A stretch of 64,000 bases of DNA from Pelomonas sp. Root1237 (GTDB taxonomy: Bacteria; Pseudomonadota; Gammaproteobacteria; Burkholderiales; Burkholderiaceae_C): NCBI RefSeq assembly GCF_001425055.1, contig NZ_LMDK01000012.1, positions 690,400 through 754,399 of the forward strand, given 5' to 3'. The translations under genes were made by a program, and so were the position numbers. The notes below the pieces were generated by a model. The model did not search any database and was not told the origin of the DNA. It saw nothing but the letters and a program-made list of their open reading frames with translations. Below, piece by piece: positions 1 to 8,895 of this stretch. How positions within the stretch are numbered: the first letter of the stretch is position 1; each line of letters opens with the position of its first letter.

Positions 1-268
1 CGAGCAGGGCGTAGTCGGTGTCCTTGAAGGCGGTCATCGGGTCGCTGTGGGCCTCGATGCCGGCCAGCAGCGGGAAGGCGCAGTCTTCGAGTTCCATGAT
101 CACGCCCTTCAGCGCGTTCTGAGCCTTCTCGTCGGGAATCTCCAGCAGCTGCAGGATGACGGGCTGGTCCTTGCCCAGCATTTCGCCGGAGGCGATGCGG
201 AACAGCAGGGCGTAGCCAATCTGGCCAGCTGCGCCGGTGACGGCGACGCGAACGGGTTTCTTGCTCAT
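1..268 (-). CDS. mdh: Malate dehydrogenase, N-terminal part (cut by window start)
   Basis: The minus-strand translation starts [20 protein letters not shown], the Rossmann NAD-binding start of the cytosolic-type malate dehydrogenase of betaproteobacteria. It continues through a segment typical of this family ([12 protein letters not shown]). The enzyme oxidises L-malate to oxaloacetate with NAD+ in the TCA cycle. The start codon is CAT at 266-268, with a GGAG ribosome-binding site just upstream. The gene runs off the left edge, so only about 89 N-terminal residues are present. It diverges from the GntR regulator and sits beside the sdh-gltA genes, an order common in Burkholderiales. Confidence 0.95.
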
Positions 269-381
269 GGAGATCTCCGGGGACAGTTGATGAAGCTGGT
301 GTCTAGGCGGCGCCGCGCGCATCGCCTGAAGGCGGGGAAGTGTACGGGCATACCCTGTGCTGCAATGCGCGCATGCCCCCA

Positions 382-1101
382 ATGAAGCCAAGGCCGCCCG
401 CCCCCCTGTACGAGCAAATCCGCCAGTTGATCGTTGCGGCGCTGGCAGCGGGCGAGTGGCGGCCGGGCGACGCCCTGCCCAGCGAGGCCGCGCTGGCCGA
501 GCGCTTCCATGCCAGTTCGGGCACCGTCAGAAAGGCGATGGACGAGCTGGCAGCGGCCCATGTCGTCGAGCGCCGCCAGGGCGCCGGCACCTTTGTGTCG
601 ACGCATACCGCGCCGCGCGACGCCTACCGCTTCCTGCGCCTGGTGGCCGACGATGGCACCACCGGCCTCACGCGCGAGCTGCTGCATTGCCGGCGGGCGC
701 GGGCGACAGCCGAGACGGCGCGGGCCCTGCATCTGCGCACGTCCGAGCCCGTCCTCGAGGTCAGGCGGCTTCTGTTGCGGCGCGGCCGCGCTGTCGTGCT
801 CGACGACCTCTGGCTGCCGGAACGGCACTTCCGCGGGCTCAGCAGCGAAGTCATCAACGCCTACCCCGGCACGTTGTACGCGCTGTTCGAGGAGCGCTTC
901 CAGGTGCACATGGTGCGCGCCGAGGAGAAGCTGCGTGCAGTGGCGGCCACCGCCGAGGCCGCCGAACTGCTGGGTGTTGCCGACGGCGCACCCCTGCTCA
1001 GTGTCGAGCGCGTGGCGTTCACCTATGGCGACCGACCGGTCGAATTGCGTCGCGGGCTTTACCACACCGAAGCAGACCACTACCTCAATGAGTTGAACTG
1101 A
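382..1101 (+). CDS. GntR/HutC-family transcriptional regulator
   Basis: A 239-residue cytoplasmic DNA-binding protein. Residues about 5-72 form the GntR winged helix-turn-helix, with the family hallmark [14 protein letters not shown] and a following recognition helix ([10 protein letters not shown]). The rest resembles the UTRA ligand-binding domain of the HutC subfamily. It lies between divergent mdh and the sdhCDAB-sdhE-gltA genes, so a role in controlling TCA genes is likely but inferred; the effector is unknown. The ATG at 382 fits the usual family start. An in-frame ATG at 373 would add three residues, and a longer frame to 340 looks like leader sequence. Confidence 0.85.
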
Positions 1102-1135
1102 ATCTGACAATGCCGCAGTGCAGCAAGTGCGAAGG

Positions 1136-1160
1136 TTGACGGGGATCTAGGCCCTAGAAT
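1136..1160 (+). promoter_or_regulatory. Possible sdh promoter elements
   Basis: TTGACG at 1136-1141 and TAGAAT at 1155-1160 resemble sigma-70 -35 and -10 hexamers in the gap before sdhC. The 13-base spacing is too short for a standard promoter, so only the TAGAAT box is a reasonable candidate. The same CTAGAAT heptamer occurs upstream of purL. Confidence 0.3.
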
Positions 1161-1194
1161 CTTTCGGTTTCACATTGATTACGCAGGCTCGACC

Positions 1195-1623
1195 ATGACG
1201 GACAGTGTCAAGAAAAGACCGGTCTATACCAATATTCACGTCACACAGATCGTCAGCTACCGCCTCCCGCCTGCCGGCATCGTCTCCATCCTGCATCGCA
1301 TCAGCGGCTTTCTGATGTTCCTGCTGCTGCCCTTCGTGGTCTGGATGCTGGACAGCAGCCTGAGCACGGAAATCTCCTTCGAGACCTTCACGAACGTGTT
1401 CGTGGCCGGCTTCGCAGGCATCCCGGGCTGGTTCGTCAAGCTGGTGGCGCTGGGCCTGATCTGGGGCTATCTGTTCCATTTCATCGCCGGCGTGCGCCAC
1501 CTGTGGATGGACGCGACGCACAGCGTCAGCAAGGCCCAGGGCCACAACTCGGCAATGGTCACACTGGTCCTCAGCACGCTGCTGACGTTGCTGCTGGGCG
1601 CCAAGCTGTTCGGTCTGTACTGA
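1195..1623 (+). CDS. sdhC: Succinate dehydrogenase cytochrome b556 subunit
   Basis: A 142-residue membrane anchor of respiratory complex II, with three hydrophobic helices. It carries the SdhC signature SILHRISG (residues 31-38), whose Ser31 and Arg35 match quinone-site residues. The segment HFIAGVRHLWMD contains His95, the expected haem b ligand. With SdhD it anchors the catalytic subunits and passes electrons from succinate to ubiquinone. It is the first gene of the sdhCDAB-sdhE series and ends 19 bases before sdhD. Confidence 0.95.
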   Translation: MTDSVKKRPVYTNIHVTQIVSYRLPPAGIVSILHRISGFLMFLLLPFVVWMLDSSLSTEISFETFTNVFVAGFAGIPGWFVKLVALGLIWGYLFHFIAGVRHLWMDATHSVSKAQGHNSAMVTLVLSTLLTLLLGAKLFGLY

Positions 1624-1642
1624 GCCCTCGAGGACAACAACA

Positions 1643-2002
1643 ATGAGTACTTTCGGCTCCAAGCGCATCGTCGTCGGTGCGCATTACGGCCTGCGTGACT
1701 GGCTCGCGCAACGCGTCACCGCCGTGCTGATGGCCCTGTTTACCGTCGTGCTGCTGGTGCAGGTGCTGATGCCCGGCGCCCTCGGCTATGACCGCTGGGC
1801 GGCGATCTTTTCCCAGCAGTGGATGAAGGTCATCACCTTCGTGACCATCCTGTCCCTGGCCTATCACGCCTGGGTCGGCATGCGTGACATCTGGATGGAT
1901 TACGTGAAGCCTGTCGGCGTGCGCCTGGCACTGCAGGTGTTCACGCTCGTTTGGCTTGTGGGTTGCGCTGGTTGGGCGATCCAGGTTCTGTGGAGACTCT
2001 GA
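1643..2002 (+). CDS. sdhD: Succinate dehydrogenase hydrophobic membrane anchor subunit
   Basis: A 119-residue protein with three predicted membrane helices. It has the conserved YHAWVGMRDIWMDYVKP stretch, in which His75 is the likely second haem-side histidine and Asp86-Tyr87 correspond to the quinone-site DY pair. It works with SdhC as the membrane part of complex II. The start has a GAGGAC-type ribosome-binding site upstream. Its TGA stop overlaps the sdhA ATG by one base (TGATG), implying translational coupling. Confidence 0.93.
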   Translation: MSTFGSKRIVVGAHYGLRDWLAQRVTAVLMALFTVVLLVQVLMPGALGYDRWAAIFSQQWMKVITFVTILSLAYHAWVGMRDIWMDYVKPVGVRLALQVFTLVWLVGCAGWAIQVLWRL

Positions 2003-3768
2003 TGGCGCAGCTTGCGACCCGTAAGTTTGATGTGGTGATCGTCGGGGCCGGTGGCTCCGGTATGCGCGCCTCGCTGCAACTGGCATTGGCCGGCCTGAAC
2101 GTGGCCGTGCTGTCCAAGGTCTTCCCGACCCGCTCGCACACCGTCGCCGCGCAGGGTGGCATCGGCGCATCCCTGGGCAATATGTCCGAGGACAACTGGC
2201 ACTACCACTTCTTCGACACCGTCAAGGGGTCGGACTGGCTGGGCGACCAGGACGCCATCGAGTTCATGTGCCGCGAGGCGCCCAAGGTCGTCTACGAGCT
2301 CGAGCACTTCGGCATGCCGTTCGACCGCAATGCCGACGGCACCATCTACCAGCGTCCCTTTGGTGGCCACACCGCCAACTACGGCGAGAAGCCCGTGCAG
2401 CGCGCCTGCGCCGCGGCTGACCGCACCGGCCACGCGCTGCTGCACACGCTCTATCAGCAGAACGTCAAGGCGCGCACCCAGTTCTTCGTCGAGTGGATGG
2501 CGCTGGACATCATCCGCGACGCCGAGGGCGATGCCGTCGGCGTGACGGCGCTGGAGATGGAGACCGGCGAGGTCCACATCCTGCACGCCAAGACCGTGCT
2601 GCTGGCCACCGGCGGCGCCGGGCGCATCTTTGCGGCCTCCACCAACGCCTTCATCAACACCGGTGACGGCCTGGGCATGGCGGCGCGCGCCGGCATTCCG
2701 CTGGAAGACATGGAGTTCTGGCAGTTCCACCCCACCGGCGTGGCCGGCGCGGGCGTGCTGCTGACCGAAGGCTGCCGCGGCGAAGGTGCGATCCTGCGCA
2801 ACAGCAACGGCGAGCGCTTCATGGAGCGCTATGCCCCGACGCTGAAGGATCTGGCGCCGCGCGACTTCGTGTCACGCTCGATGGACCAGGAGATCAAGGA
2901 AGGTCGCGGCTGCGGTCCCAACAAGGACTATGTGCTGCTCGACATGACCCACCTGGGCGCCGAGACGATTGCCAAGCGCCTGCCCTCGGTGCTGGAGATT
3001 GGCCACAACTTCGCCAACGTCGACATCACCAAGGAACCGATTCCTGTCGTGCCGACCATCCACTACCAGATGGGTGGCATCCCGACGAATGTGCACGGCC
3101 AGGTCGTCATCCCGAAGAACGGCAAGCCCAACGACATCATCAACGGCCTGTATGCCGTCGGTGAATGCTCCTGCGTGTCGGTGCACGGCGCCAACCGCCT
3201 GGGTACCAACTCGCTGCTGGACCTGCTCGTGTTCGGCCGTGCGGCCGGCAACCACATCGTCGACTTCAACCTGAAGACCAAGTCCCACAAGGACCTGCCC
3301 AAGGACGCCGCCGACAAGACGCTGGCCCGCCTGGCGCGCCTGGACTCGGCCGCCAACGGTGAATACTCGCAGGACGTTGCCAACGACATCCGCGCCGCCA
3401 TGCAGCTGCACGCCGGCGTGTTCCGCACGCAGGCGTCGATGGACGAAGGCGTGGGCAAGATCAAGGAAATCGCCAAGCGTGTTGGCAGCATCGGCCTGAA
3501 GGACAAGTCCAAGGTCTTCAACACGGCCCGCGTCGAGGCGCTGGAAGTCGAGAACCTCATCGAAGCGGCGCAGGCCACGATGATCTCGGCCGCCGCCCGC
3601 CCCGAGAGCCGCGGCGCCCATGCGCACAACGACTACCCGAACCGCGACGACGCGAACTGGATGAAGCACACGCTGTGGTACTCCGAAGGCAATCGCCTGG
3701 ACTACAAGCCGGTGAACCTGACGCCGTTGACCGTTGAATCCGTGCCCCCGAAGGTTCGTACCTTCTAA
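2002..3768 (+). CDS. sdhA: Succinate dehydrogenase flavoprotein subunit
   Basis: A 588-residue catalytic subunit of complex II that oxidises succinate to fumarate. The N-terminal dinucleotide-binding motif [10 protein letters not shown] is followed by [10 protein letters not shown], where His46 is the expected covalent FAD attachment site. Substrate-site motifs [20 protein letters not shown] and [14 protein letters not shown] are intact. The ATG at 2002 is chosen because the protein then starts as the family does ([15 protein letters not shown]). An in-frame upstream start at 1951 lies inside sdhD and is unlikely. Length matches the family. Confidence 0.97.
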   Translation: MAQLATRKFDVVIVGAGGSGMRASLQLALAGLNVAVLSKVFPTRSHTVAAQGGIGASLGNMSEDNWHYHFFDTVKGSDWLGDQDAIEFMCREAPKVVYELEHFGMPFDRNADGTIYQRPFGGHTANYGEKPVQRACAAADRTGHALLHTLYQQNVKARTQFFVEWMALDIIRDAEGDAVGVTALEMETGEVHILHAKTVLLATGGAGRIFAASTNAFINTGDGLGMAARAGIPLEDMEFWQFHPTGVAGAGVLLTEGCRGEGAILRNSNGERFMERYAPTLKDLAPRDFVSRSMDQEIKEGRGCGPNKDYVLLDMTHLGAETIAKRLPSVLEIGHNFANVDITKEPIPVVPTIHYQMGGIPTNVHGQVVIPKNGKPNDIINGLYAVGECSCVSVHGANRLGTNSLLDLLVFGRAAGNHIVDFNLKTKSHKDLPKDAADKTLARLARLDSAANGEYSQDVANDIRAAMQLHAGVFRTQASMDEGVGKIKEIAKRVGSIGLKDKSKVFNTARVEALEVENLIEAAQATMISAAARPESRGAHAHNDYPNRDDANWMKHTLWYSEGNRLDYKPVNLTPLTVESVPPKVRTF

Positions 3769-3779
3769 GTGAGCCAGAC

Positions 3780-4481
3780 ATGAAGCGCACCTTCCAGATC
3801 TACCGCTACGACCCCGACAAGGACGCCAAGCCCTACATGCAGACCCTCGAGGTCGAGCTGGACGGCCATGAGCGCATGCTGCTGGACGCCCTGGTCAAGC
3901 TGAAGGCGGTTGATCCCAGCCTGTCCTTCCGCCGCTCCTGCCGCGAAGGCGTTTGCGGCTCGGATGCAATGAACATCAACGGCAAGAACGGTCTGGCCTG
4001 CCTGACCAATATGCTGACGCTGCCGGGCACCATCGTGCTCAAGCCGCTGCCGGGCCTGCCCGTCGTGCGCGACCTCATCGTCGACATGACGCAGTTCTTC
4101 AAGCAATACCACTCGATCAAGCCCTACCTCGTCAACGACAACCCGCCGCCCGACAAGGAGCGGCTGCAGTCGCCCGTCGAGCGCGAGGAACTGGACGGCC
4201 TGTACGAGTGCATCCTGTGCGCGAGCTGCTCGACGAGCTGCCCGAGCTTCTGGTGGAACCCCGACAAGTTCGTCGGCCCGGCCGGCCTGCTGCAGGCCTA
4301 CCGCTTCATCGCCGACAGCCGCGACGAAGCGACCGCCGAGCGCCTGGACAACCTCGAAGACCCGTACCGCCTGTTCCGCTGCCACACCATCATGAACTGC
4401 GTGGACGTCTGCCCCAAGGGCCTGAACCCCACGAAGGCCATCGGCAAGATCAAGGAATTGATGGTCCGCCGCGCGGTCTGA
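3780..4481 (+). CDS. sdhB: Succinate dehydrogenase iron-sulfur subunit
   Basis: A 233-residue electron-transfer subunit. The N-terminal ferredoxin-like domain has the 2Fe-2S ligands Cys54, Cys59, Asp62 and Cys74; the Asp in place of a cysteine is also seen in the E. coli protein. The C-terminal domain has [11 protein letters not shown] (Cys144, 147, 150, 154) and [12 protein letters not shown] (Cys201, 207, 211), which hold the 4Fe-4S and 3Fe-4S clusters. It follows sdhA after 11 bases and precedes sdhE after two. Confidence 0.97.
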   Translation: MKRTFQIYRYDPDKDAKPYMQTLEVELDGHERMLLDALVKLKAVDPSLSFRRSCREGVCGSDAMNINGKNGLACLTNMLTLPGTIVLKPLPGLPVVRDLIVDMTQFFKQYHSIKPYLVNDNPPPDKERLQSPVEREELDGLYECILCASCSTSCPSFWWNPDKFVGPAGLLQAYRFIADSRDEATAERLDNLEDPYRLFRCHTIMNCVDVCPKGLNPTKAIGKIKELMVRRAV

Positions 4482-4483
4482 CG

Positions 4484-4744
4484 ATGGCTGAAGTGATCGG
4501 TGAACGGGAACTCTCCAAGCTGCGCTGGCGCTGCCGTCGGGGCCTGCTGGAGAACGACATCTTCATCGAGCGCTTCTTCAACCGTCATCCCGAGGGTATC
4601 AGCCTCAGCCATGCCGAAGGCCTGACCGCCCTGATGGACCTGGCCGACAACGACCTTTTGGATCTGTTACTGCGCCGCAAGGAACCCAGTGGTGAAATCG
4701 ACACCATTGCCGTGCGAGGCGTGCTCGCCGATCTGCGCACCTGA
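4484..4744 (+). CDS. sdhE: FAD assembly factor SdhE
   Basis: An 86-residue protein with the SdhE RGxxE motif (RGLLE, residues 19-23) and the family's acidic C-terminal half. SdhE promotes covalent attachment of FAD to SdhA. Its place directly behind sdhB (stop TGA, two bases, then ATG) fits this role. The ATG at 4484 is preferred because the protein then has the standard family length; the longer open frame lies inside sdhB. Confidence 0.93.
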   Translation: MAEVIGERELSKLRWRCRRGLLENDIFIERFFNRHPEGISLSHAEGLTALMDLADNDLLDLLLRRKEPSGEIDTIAVRGVLADLRT

Positions 4745-4777
4745 CTCCAGTTTTTCAAAGCCTCAAAGGACTGCACC

Positions 4778-6088
4778 ATGACCCCGTCCGACGTGAAAGC
4801 CACCCTGTCGTTCTCCGACGGCAGCCCCTCGATGGACCTGCCCCTGTACAAGGGCAGCATCGGCCCGGATGTCATCGACATCCGCAAGCTCTACGCGCAG
4901 ACCGGCAAGTTCACCTACGACCCCGGCTTCCTGTCGACGGCGTCGTGCAACTCGACCATCACCTACATCGACGGCGACAAGGGTGAGCTGCTCTACCGCG
5001 GCTACCCCATCGAGCAGCTCGCGGTGAACTGCGACTACCTCGAGACCTGCTACCTGCTGCTTTACGGAGAGCTGCCGAACGCGGCCGAGAAGGCCAACTT
5101 CGAAGACCGTGTGATGCACCACACCATGGTCAATGAGCAGATGCAGTTCTTCCTGCGGGGTTTTCGCCGTGACGCCCACCCGATGGCCGTCATGACGGGC
5201 CTGGTGGGTGCGATGTCCTCGTTCTATCACGACAGCACCGACATCAATAACCCCGAGCACCGCGAGATCTCGGCCATCCGCCTGATCGCCAAGATGCCCA
5301 CGCTCGTGGCCATGGCCTACAAGTACACCGTCGGCCAGCCCTACATCTACCCGAAGAACGACCTCAGCTACGCCGGCAACTTCATGCGCATGATGTTTGC
5401 CACGCCCTGCGAGGACTACAGCCCCAACCCGGTGCTGGTGCGCGCCATGGACCGCATCTTCACGCTGCATGCCGACCATGAGCAGAACGCGTCGACCTCC
5501 ACTGTGCGGCTCTGCGGTAGTTCTGGCACCAACCCGTTCGCGGCCATCGCGGCCGGCGTGGCCTGCCTGTGGGGCCCCGCGCACGGTGGCGCCAACGAGG
5601 CCTGCCTGAACATGCTGGGCGACATCCAGAAGCAGGGCGGCGTTGCCCGCATCGGCGAGTTCGTCAACAAGGTCAAGGACAAGAACTCCGGCGTCAAGCT
5701 GATGGGCTTCGGTCACCGGGTCTACAAGAACTACGACCCGCGCGCCAAGCTGATGCGCGAGACCTGCCACGAAGTGCTGAGCGAGCTGGGCCTGGAAAAC
5801 GACCCGCTGTTCGAGTTGGCCATGAAGCTGGAGAAGATCGCGCTGGAAGACGAGTACTTCGTCGCCCGCAAGCTCTACCCGAACGTCGACTTCTACTCGG
5901 GCATCGTGCAGCGCGCCATCGGCATCCCCGTGCCGCTGTTCACCGCCATCTTCGCGCTGGCCCGCACGGTCGGCTGGATCGCCCAGCTCAATGAGATGAT
6001 CGGCGACCCCGAGTACAAGATCGGCCGCCCGCGCCAGCTCTTCGTCGGCGCCACGCCGCGCGACGTCAAGCCCATCGCCCAGCGCTGA
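4778..6088 (+). CDS. gltA: Citrate synthase
   Basis: A 436-residue type II (Gram-negative, hexameric class) citrate synthase. It condenses oxaloacetate and acetyl-CoA to citrate, the entry step of the TCA cycle. The catalytic residues are visible: His269 in GPAHGGANE, His313 in [14 protein letters not shown] and Asp371 in PNVDFYSG. An AAAGGA ribosome-binding site precedes the ATG. It lies 33 bases after sdhE and is followed by an intrinsic terminator, so it is probably the last gene of the sdh transcription unit. Confidence 0.97.
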   Translation: MTPSDVKATLSFSDGSPSMDLPLYKGSIGPDVIDIRKLYAQTGKFTYDPGFLSTASCNSTITYIDGDKGELLYRGYPIEQLAVNCDYLETCYLLLYGELPNAAEKANFEDRVMHHTMVNEQMQFFLRGFRRDAHPMAVMTGLVGAMSSFYHDSTDINNPEHREISAIRLIAKMPTLVAMAYKYTVGQPYIYPKNDLSYAGNFMRMMFATPCEDYSPNPVLVRAMDRIFTLHADHEQNASTSTVRLCGSSGTNPFAAIAAGVACLWGPAHGGANEACLNMLGDIQKQGGVARIGEFVNKVKDKNSGVKLMGFGHRVYKNYDPRAKLMRETCHEVLSELGLENDPLFELAMKLEKIALEDEYFVARKLYPNVDFYSGIVQRAIGIPVPLFTAIFALARTVGWIAQLNEMIGDPEYKIGRPRQLFVGATPRDVKPIAQR

Positions 6089-6116
6089 TCGCTGAACGAC
6101 ACTGAGCGCCTCATGC

Positions 6117-6152
6117 GAACCCCTCGGTCTTCCCGAGGGGTTCTTTCGTTTT
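6117..6152 (+). terminator. Intrinsic terminator after gltA
   Basis: An 11-bp perfect stem, GAACCCCTCGG (6117-6127) pairing with CCGAGGGGTTC (6133-6143), closes a TCTTC loop and is followed by TTTCGTTTT. This is a textbook Rho-independent terminator ending the sdh-gltA unit, placed just before the kinase gene. Confidence 0.9.
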
Positions 6153-6162
6153 GGGAACCCTG

Positions 6163-7086
6163 ATGACCCGTCCTGAGATCCTCGTCCTCGGCAGCGTCAA
6201 CCGCGACCTCATCGTGCATGCGCCGCGGCTGCCGCTGCCGGGCGAGACGCTGCGCGGCCAGCGCTTCGGCTCCTGCCTGGGCGGCAAGGGCGCCAACCAG
6301 GCCGTGGCCGCGGCGCGCCTAGGTGCCCGCGTGGCACTGGCTGCACGGGTGGGCCTGCTGGAGAACGGCGCGGCCATGGTGACCCAACTGATCGCGGAAG
6401 GCGTCGACACGCGCGCGATTGCCCAGCCAGCCGACGAGGTGCCCGGCGTGGCGCTCATCGTCGTCGGTGCCGAGGACGCAGAGAACCAGATCGTCACCGT
6501 CGCCGGCTCCAACGGCACGCTGCCGCTGGAGCAGGTCGAAGCCCTGGACATGGCGGGTCTGCGCTGGCTGGTCGCCCAGCAGGAGCTACCGCTGCAGAGC
6601 GTCGCCCGAGCCTTCGAGCGCGCCCGCGCGGCCGGTGTGAAGACCGTGCTGAACGCCGCACCTTTTCGCGCCGGTTGTGAGGCTTTGTTGCCGCTGGTCG
6701 ACCTGCTCGTCGTCAATGCGCTGGAAGCCCAGGCCCTGATCACGACGCTGGGCGGTGGCGCCGCCGAACCCGAGACGCTGGCCCGGGCCTTGCGCGCCAA
6801 GGGGCCGGCAGCGGTTCTCGTGTCGCTGGGCGCCGAAGGCCTGTGCTGGATCGACGCGGAAGGTGTCCGCCGCGTGCCCGCCCGTGTCGTGAAGGCCGTC
6901 GACACCGTCGGCGCTGGCGATACCCTCGTTGGGGCCCTCATCACCGCGTTGGCCGAGGGCCAGCCCATCGAGAACGCGCTCGCCTTCGCCCAGGCCGCAG
7001 CGGCCCTGGCCGTGTCCCGCGCCGGCGTGCAGGACGCGATGCCGCGCCGCGCCGAAGTCGAGCAACTGCTCGCCGAATCGAACTGA
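6163..7086 (+). CDS. rbsK: Ribokinase-like PfkB-family carbohydrate kinase
   Basis: A 307-residue PfkB sugar kinase most like ribokinase, which makes ribose 5-phosphate from ribose and ATP. The N-terminal signature GGKGANQAVAAARLG (residues 40-54) binds sugar. DTVGAGD (247-253) holds the anion hole and the catalytic base Asp253. The ATG at 6163 starts the typical sequence MTRPEILVLGSVNRD; a TTG 12 bases upstream lies in the terminator's U tract and is unlikely. No ribose transporter is adjacent, so the physiological sugar is uncertain. The TRZ/ATZ hydrolase 19 bases downstream suggests nucleoside salvage as a context. Confidence 0.85.
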   Translation: MTRPEILVLGSVNRDLIVHAPRLPLPGETLRGQRFGSCLGGKGANQAVAAARLGARVALAARVGLLENGAAMVTQLIAEGVDTRAIAQPADEVPGVALIVVGAEDAENQIVTVAGSNGTLPLEQVEALDMAGLRWLVAQQELPLQSVARAFERARAAGVKTVLNAAPFRAGCEALLPLVDLLVVNALEAQALITTLGGGAAEPETLARALRAKGPAAVLVSLGAEGLCWIDAEGVRRVPARVVKAVDTVGAGDTLVGALITALAEGQPIENALAFAQAAAALAVSRAGVQDAMPRRAEVEQLLAESN

Positions 7087-7105
7087 ATCCCACAAGGAGA
7101 ACAAG

Positions 7106-8416
7106 ATGTCCCAGACCCTGCTGCTGCCCCGCTGGATCCTGACCATGAAGGCCGGCGAAGACACGCTGGAAAACCACGCGCTGCTGATCGACGGCGAGCG
7201 CATCGCGGCCGTCGGCCCGCGCGAGACGCTGCTGGCCCGGTACCCCCAGGCCGAGCGCGTCGAGCTGCCCGAGCAGATCCTCATTCCCGGCCTCATCAAC
7301 GCCCATGCCCACTCGGCCATGACGCTGCTGCGCGGCGTCGCCGATGACGTGCCGCTGATGGATTGGCTGCAGAACCACATCTGGCCGCTGGAGAAGAAGT
7401 GGGTCAGCGAGGAGTGGACGTATCTGGGCTCCAAGCTCGCGGCCGCCGAAGGCTTGCGCAGCGGCACGACCTATATCAACGACATGTACTTCTTCCCGAC
7501 CGCGATGGCCCGCGCCGCCGTGGACTCGGGCGTGCGCGCTGCCGTGTCGATGAACGTCATCGACTTCCCGACCGGCTATGCCAGCGGCCCCGACGACTAC
7601 ATCGCCAAGGGCATCGCCGCCTACGAACAGTACAAGGGCGAGAAGCTGCTGGACTGGACGAGTGCGCCGCACGCGCCCTACACGGTGTCCGACGAGACCT
7701 TCATCAAGCTGCGCGACCTGGCCGAGAAGCTCGACATCCAGATGCACTGCCACATCCATGAGACGGCGGGCGAGGTGGAAGACGGTTTGAAACAGTTCGG
7801 CGTGCGGCCGCTGGAACGGCTGACTAAGCTGGGACTGATAAACGAACGCATGATCGCGGTCCACATGGTCCACCTGAATAACGCCGAGATCGAGCTGATG
7901 GCCAGGAACGGCGTGCACCTGGTGCACAACCCCAATTCCAACCTCAAGCTGGCTTCGGGCGTCATGCCGCTGAAGGCGCTGGAGGCCGCTGGCGTCAATA
8001 CGGTGCTTGGCACCGACGGCGCAGCGTCCAACAATCGTCTCGACATGTTCGGTGAGATCCGCTCAGCAGCGCTGTTAGCCAAGGGCATCACTGGCGACCC
8101 GACCGTGGCCACGGCGCGCACCGCTTTGGAGATGGCGACCATCCGTGCCGCCAAGGCCATGGGCCGCGCCGACGACCTCGGTTCGCTGGAGGTCGGCAAG
8201 CTGGCCGACTGCGTCGCCGTGTCGCTGGACAGCGTCGAATGCCAGCCCGTGTACAACGCCGCGGCGCAGCTTGTCTATGTTGCCGGCCGCGAGCACGTCA
8301 GCAATGTCTGGATCGGCGGCCGCCAGGTGCTGCGTGAGCGCCAACCGGTCACGATCGATGTGCCGGCACTGATGGCCGAGGTGCGCGACGTCGTCGGCCG
8401 AATGAAAGCGCCATGA
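7106..8416 (+). CDS. TRZ/ATZ-family amidohydrolase (MTA/SAH deaminase-like)
   Basis: A 436-residue metal-dependent amidohydrolase. It has the N-terminal metal motif NAHAHSAMTLLRG, the second motif HCHIHET, a further His in MVHLN and the catalytic Asp in GTDGAASNN. The closest named group is 5-methylthioadenosine/S-adenosylhomocysteine deaminase, which deaminates adenine nucleosides; other members act on guanine or s-triazines, so the substrate is not certain. An AAGGAG ribosome-binding site precedes the ATG. The stop overlaps the next gene by four bases (ATGA), so the two are probably co-translated. Confidence 0.85.
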   Translation: MSQTLLLPRWILTMKAGEDTLENHALLIDGERIAAVGPRETLLARYPQAERVELPEQILIPGLINAHAHSAMTLLRGVADDVPLMDWLQNHIWPLEKKWVSEEWTYLGSKLAAAEGLRSGTTYINDMYFFPTAMARAAVDSGVRAAVSMNVIDFPTGYASGPDDYIAKGIAAYEQYKGEKLLDWTSAPHAPYTVSDETFIKLRDLAEKLDIQMHCHIHETAGEVEDGLKQFGVRPLERLTKLGLINERMIAVHMVHLNNAEIELMARNGVHLVHNPNSNLKLASGVMPLKALEAAGVNTVLGTDGAASNNRLDMFGEIRSAALLAKGITGDPTVATARTALEMATIRAAKAMGRADDLGSLEVGKLADCVAVSLDSVECQPVYNAAAQLVYVAGREHVSNVWIGGRQVLRERQPVTIDVPALMAEVRDVVGRMKAP

Positions 8417-8820
8417 CCAGAGCGTGGAGCCAGCACGGCCGCTTCAGCCTCAATTGGCGTGGCGATGTGCTGGTTCTGCGCCTTGAAGGTACCTGGAACG
8501 AGGTGGCCGCCACGCGGCTGCGCCAAGAGGGCGGCCGCCTGGCTCGTGAGCGTGCCGGCCGTCCCTGGGGCCTGCTGAGCGACACCGCCGCCTGGGAAGG
8601 CGCCACGCCCGAGGCACTGGATGGCATCTGGGCCTTCTTCGAAGACGCCCTGGCCCATGGCCTCGCCGCGGCGGCGACGGTCATCCCGGACAGTTTCCAG
8701 GCCCTCATCATCCAGCCGATGGCGGCCCGCGCCGCCACGCTGACCAACTTCCACGGGTGCGCCAGCGTCGCCGAGGCCGAGGCCTGGTTGCGCAGTCGCG
8801 GTCTCAGTCTGGGCGTGTAG
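8413..8820 (+). CDS. Uncharacterised 135-residue protein
   Basis: I do not recognise a named family with confidence. The protein is soluble, without signal peptide or membrane helices. Its alternating pattern (VLVLRLEGTWNE near residue 17, then LLSDTAAWEG, then a C-terminal EAEAWLRSRG helix) resembles small STAS/SpoIIAA-like domains. It starts inside the stop codon of the amidohydrolase (ATGA overlap), so it is very likely translated from the same mRNA. A regulatory or accessory role is only a guess. Confidence 0.6.
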   Translation: MTRAWSQHGRFSLNWRGDVLVLRLEGTWNEVAATRLRQEGGRLARERAGRPWGLLSDTAAWEGATPEALDGIWAFFEDALAHGLAAAATVIPDSFQALIIQPMAARAATLTNFHGCASVAEAEAWLRSRGLSLGV

Positions 8821-8842
8821 CCGGCGCGGCGCTTGCGGCCGC

Positions 8843-8849
8843 CTAGAAT
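8843..8849 (+). promoter_or_regulatory. Candidate -10 box of purL
   Basis: CTAGAAT lies 47 bases before the purL ATG, the same heptamer as before sdhC. No good -35 hexamer can be placed, so this is tentative. Confidence 0.3.
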
Positions 8850-8895
8850 GCTGGTTTCCCCTTACGCCGGCCGCGCGGCCCCGCCTCCCGACGCC

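Noticed and set aside
1136-1160. A standard sigma-70 promoter before sdhC
   Set aside because: The -35 and -10 boxes are only 13 bases apart; kept as low-confidence elements only.
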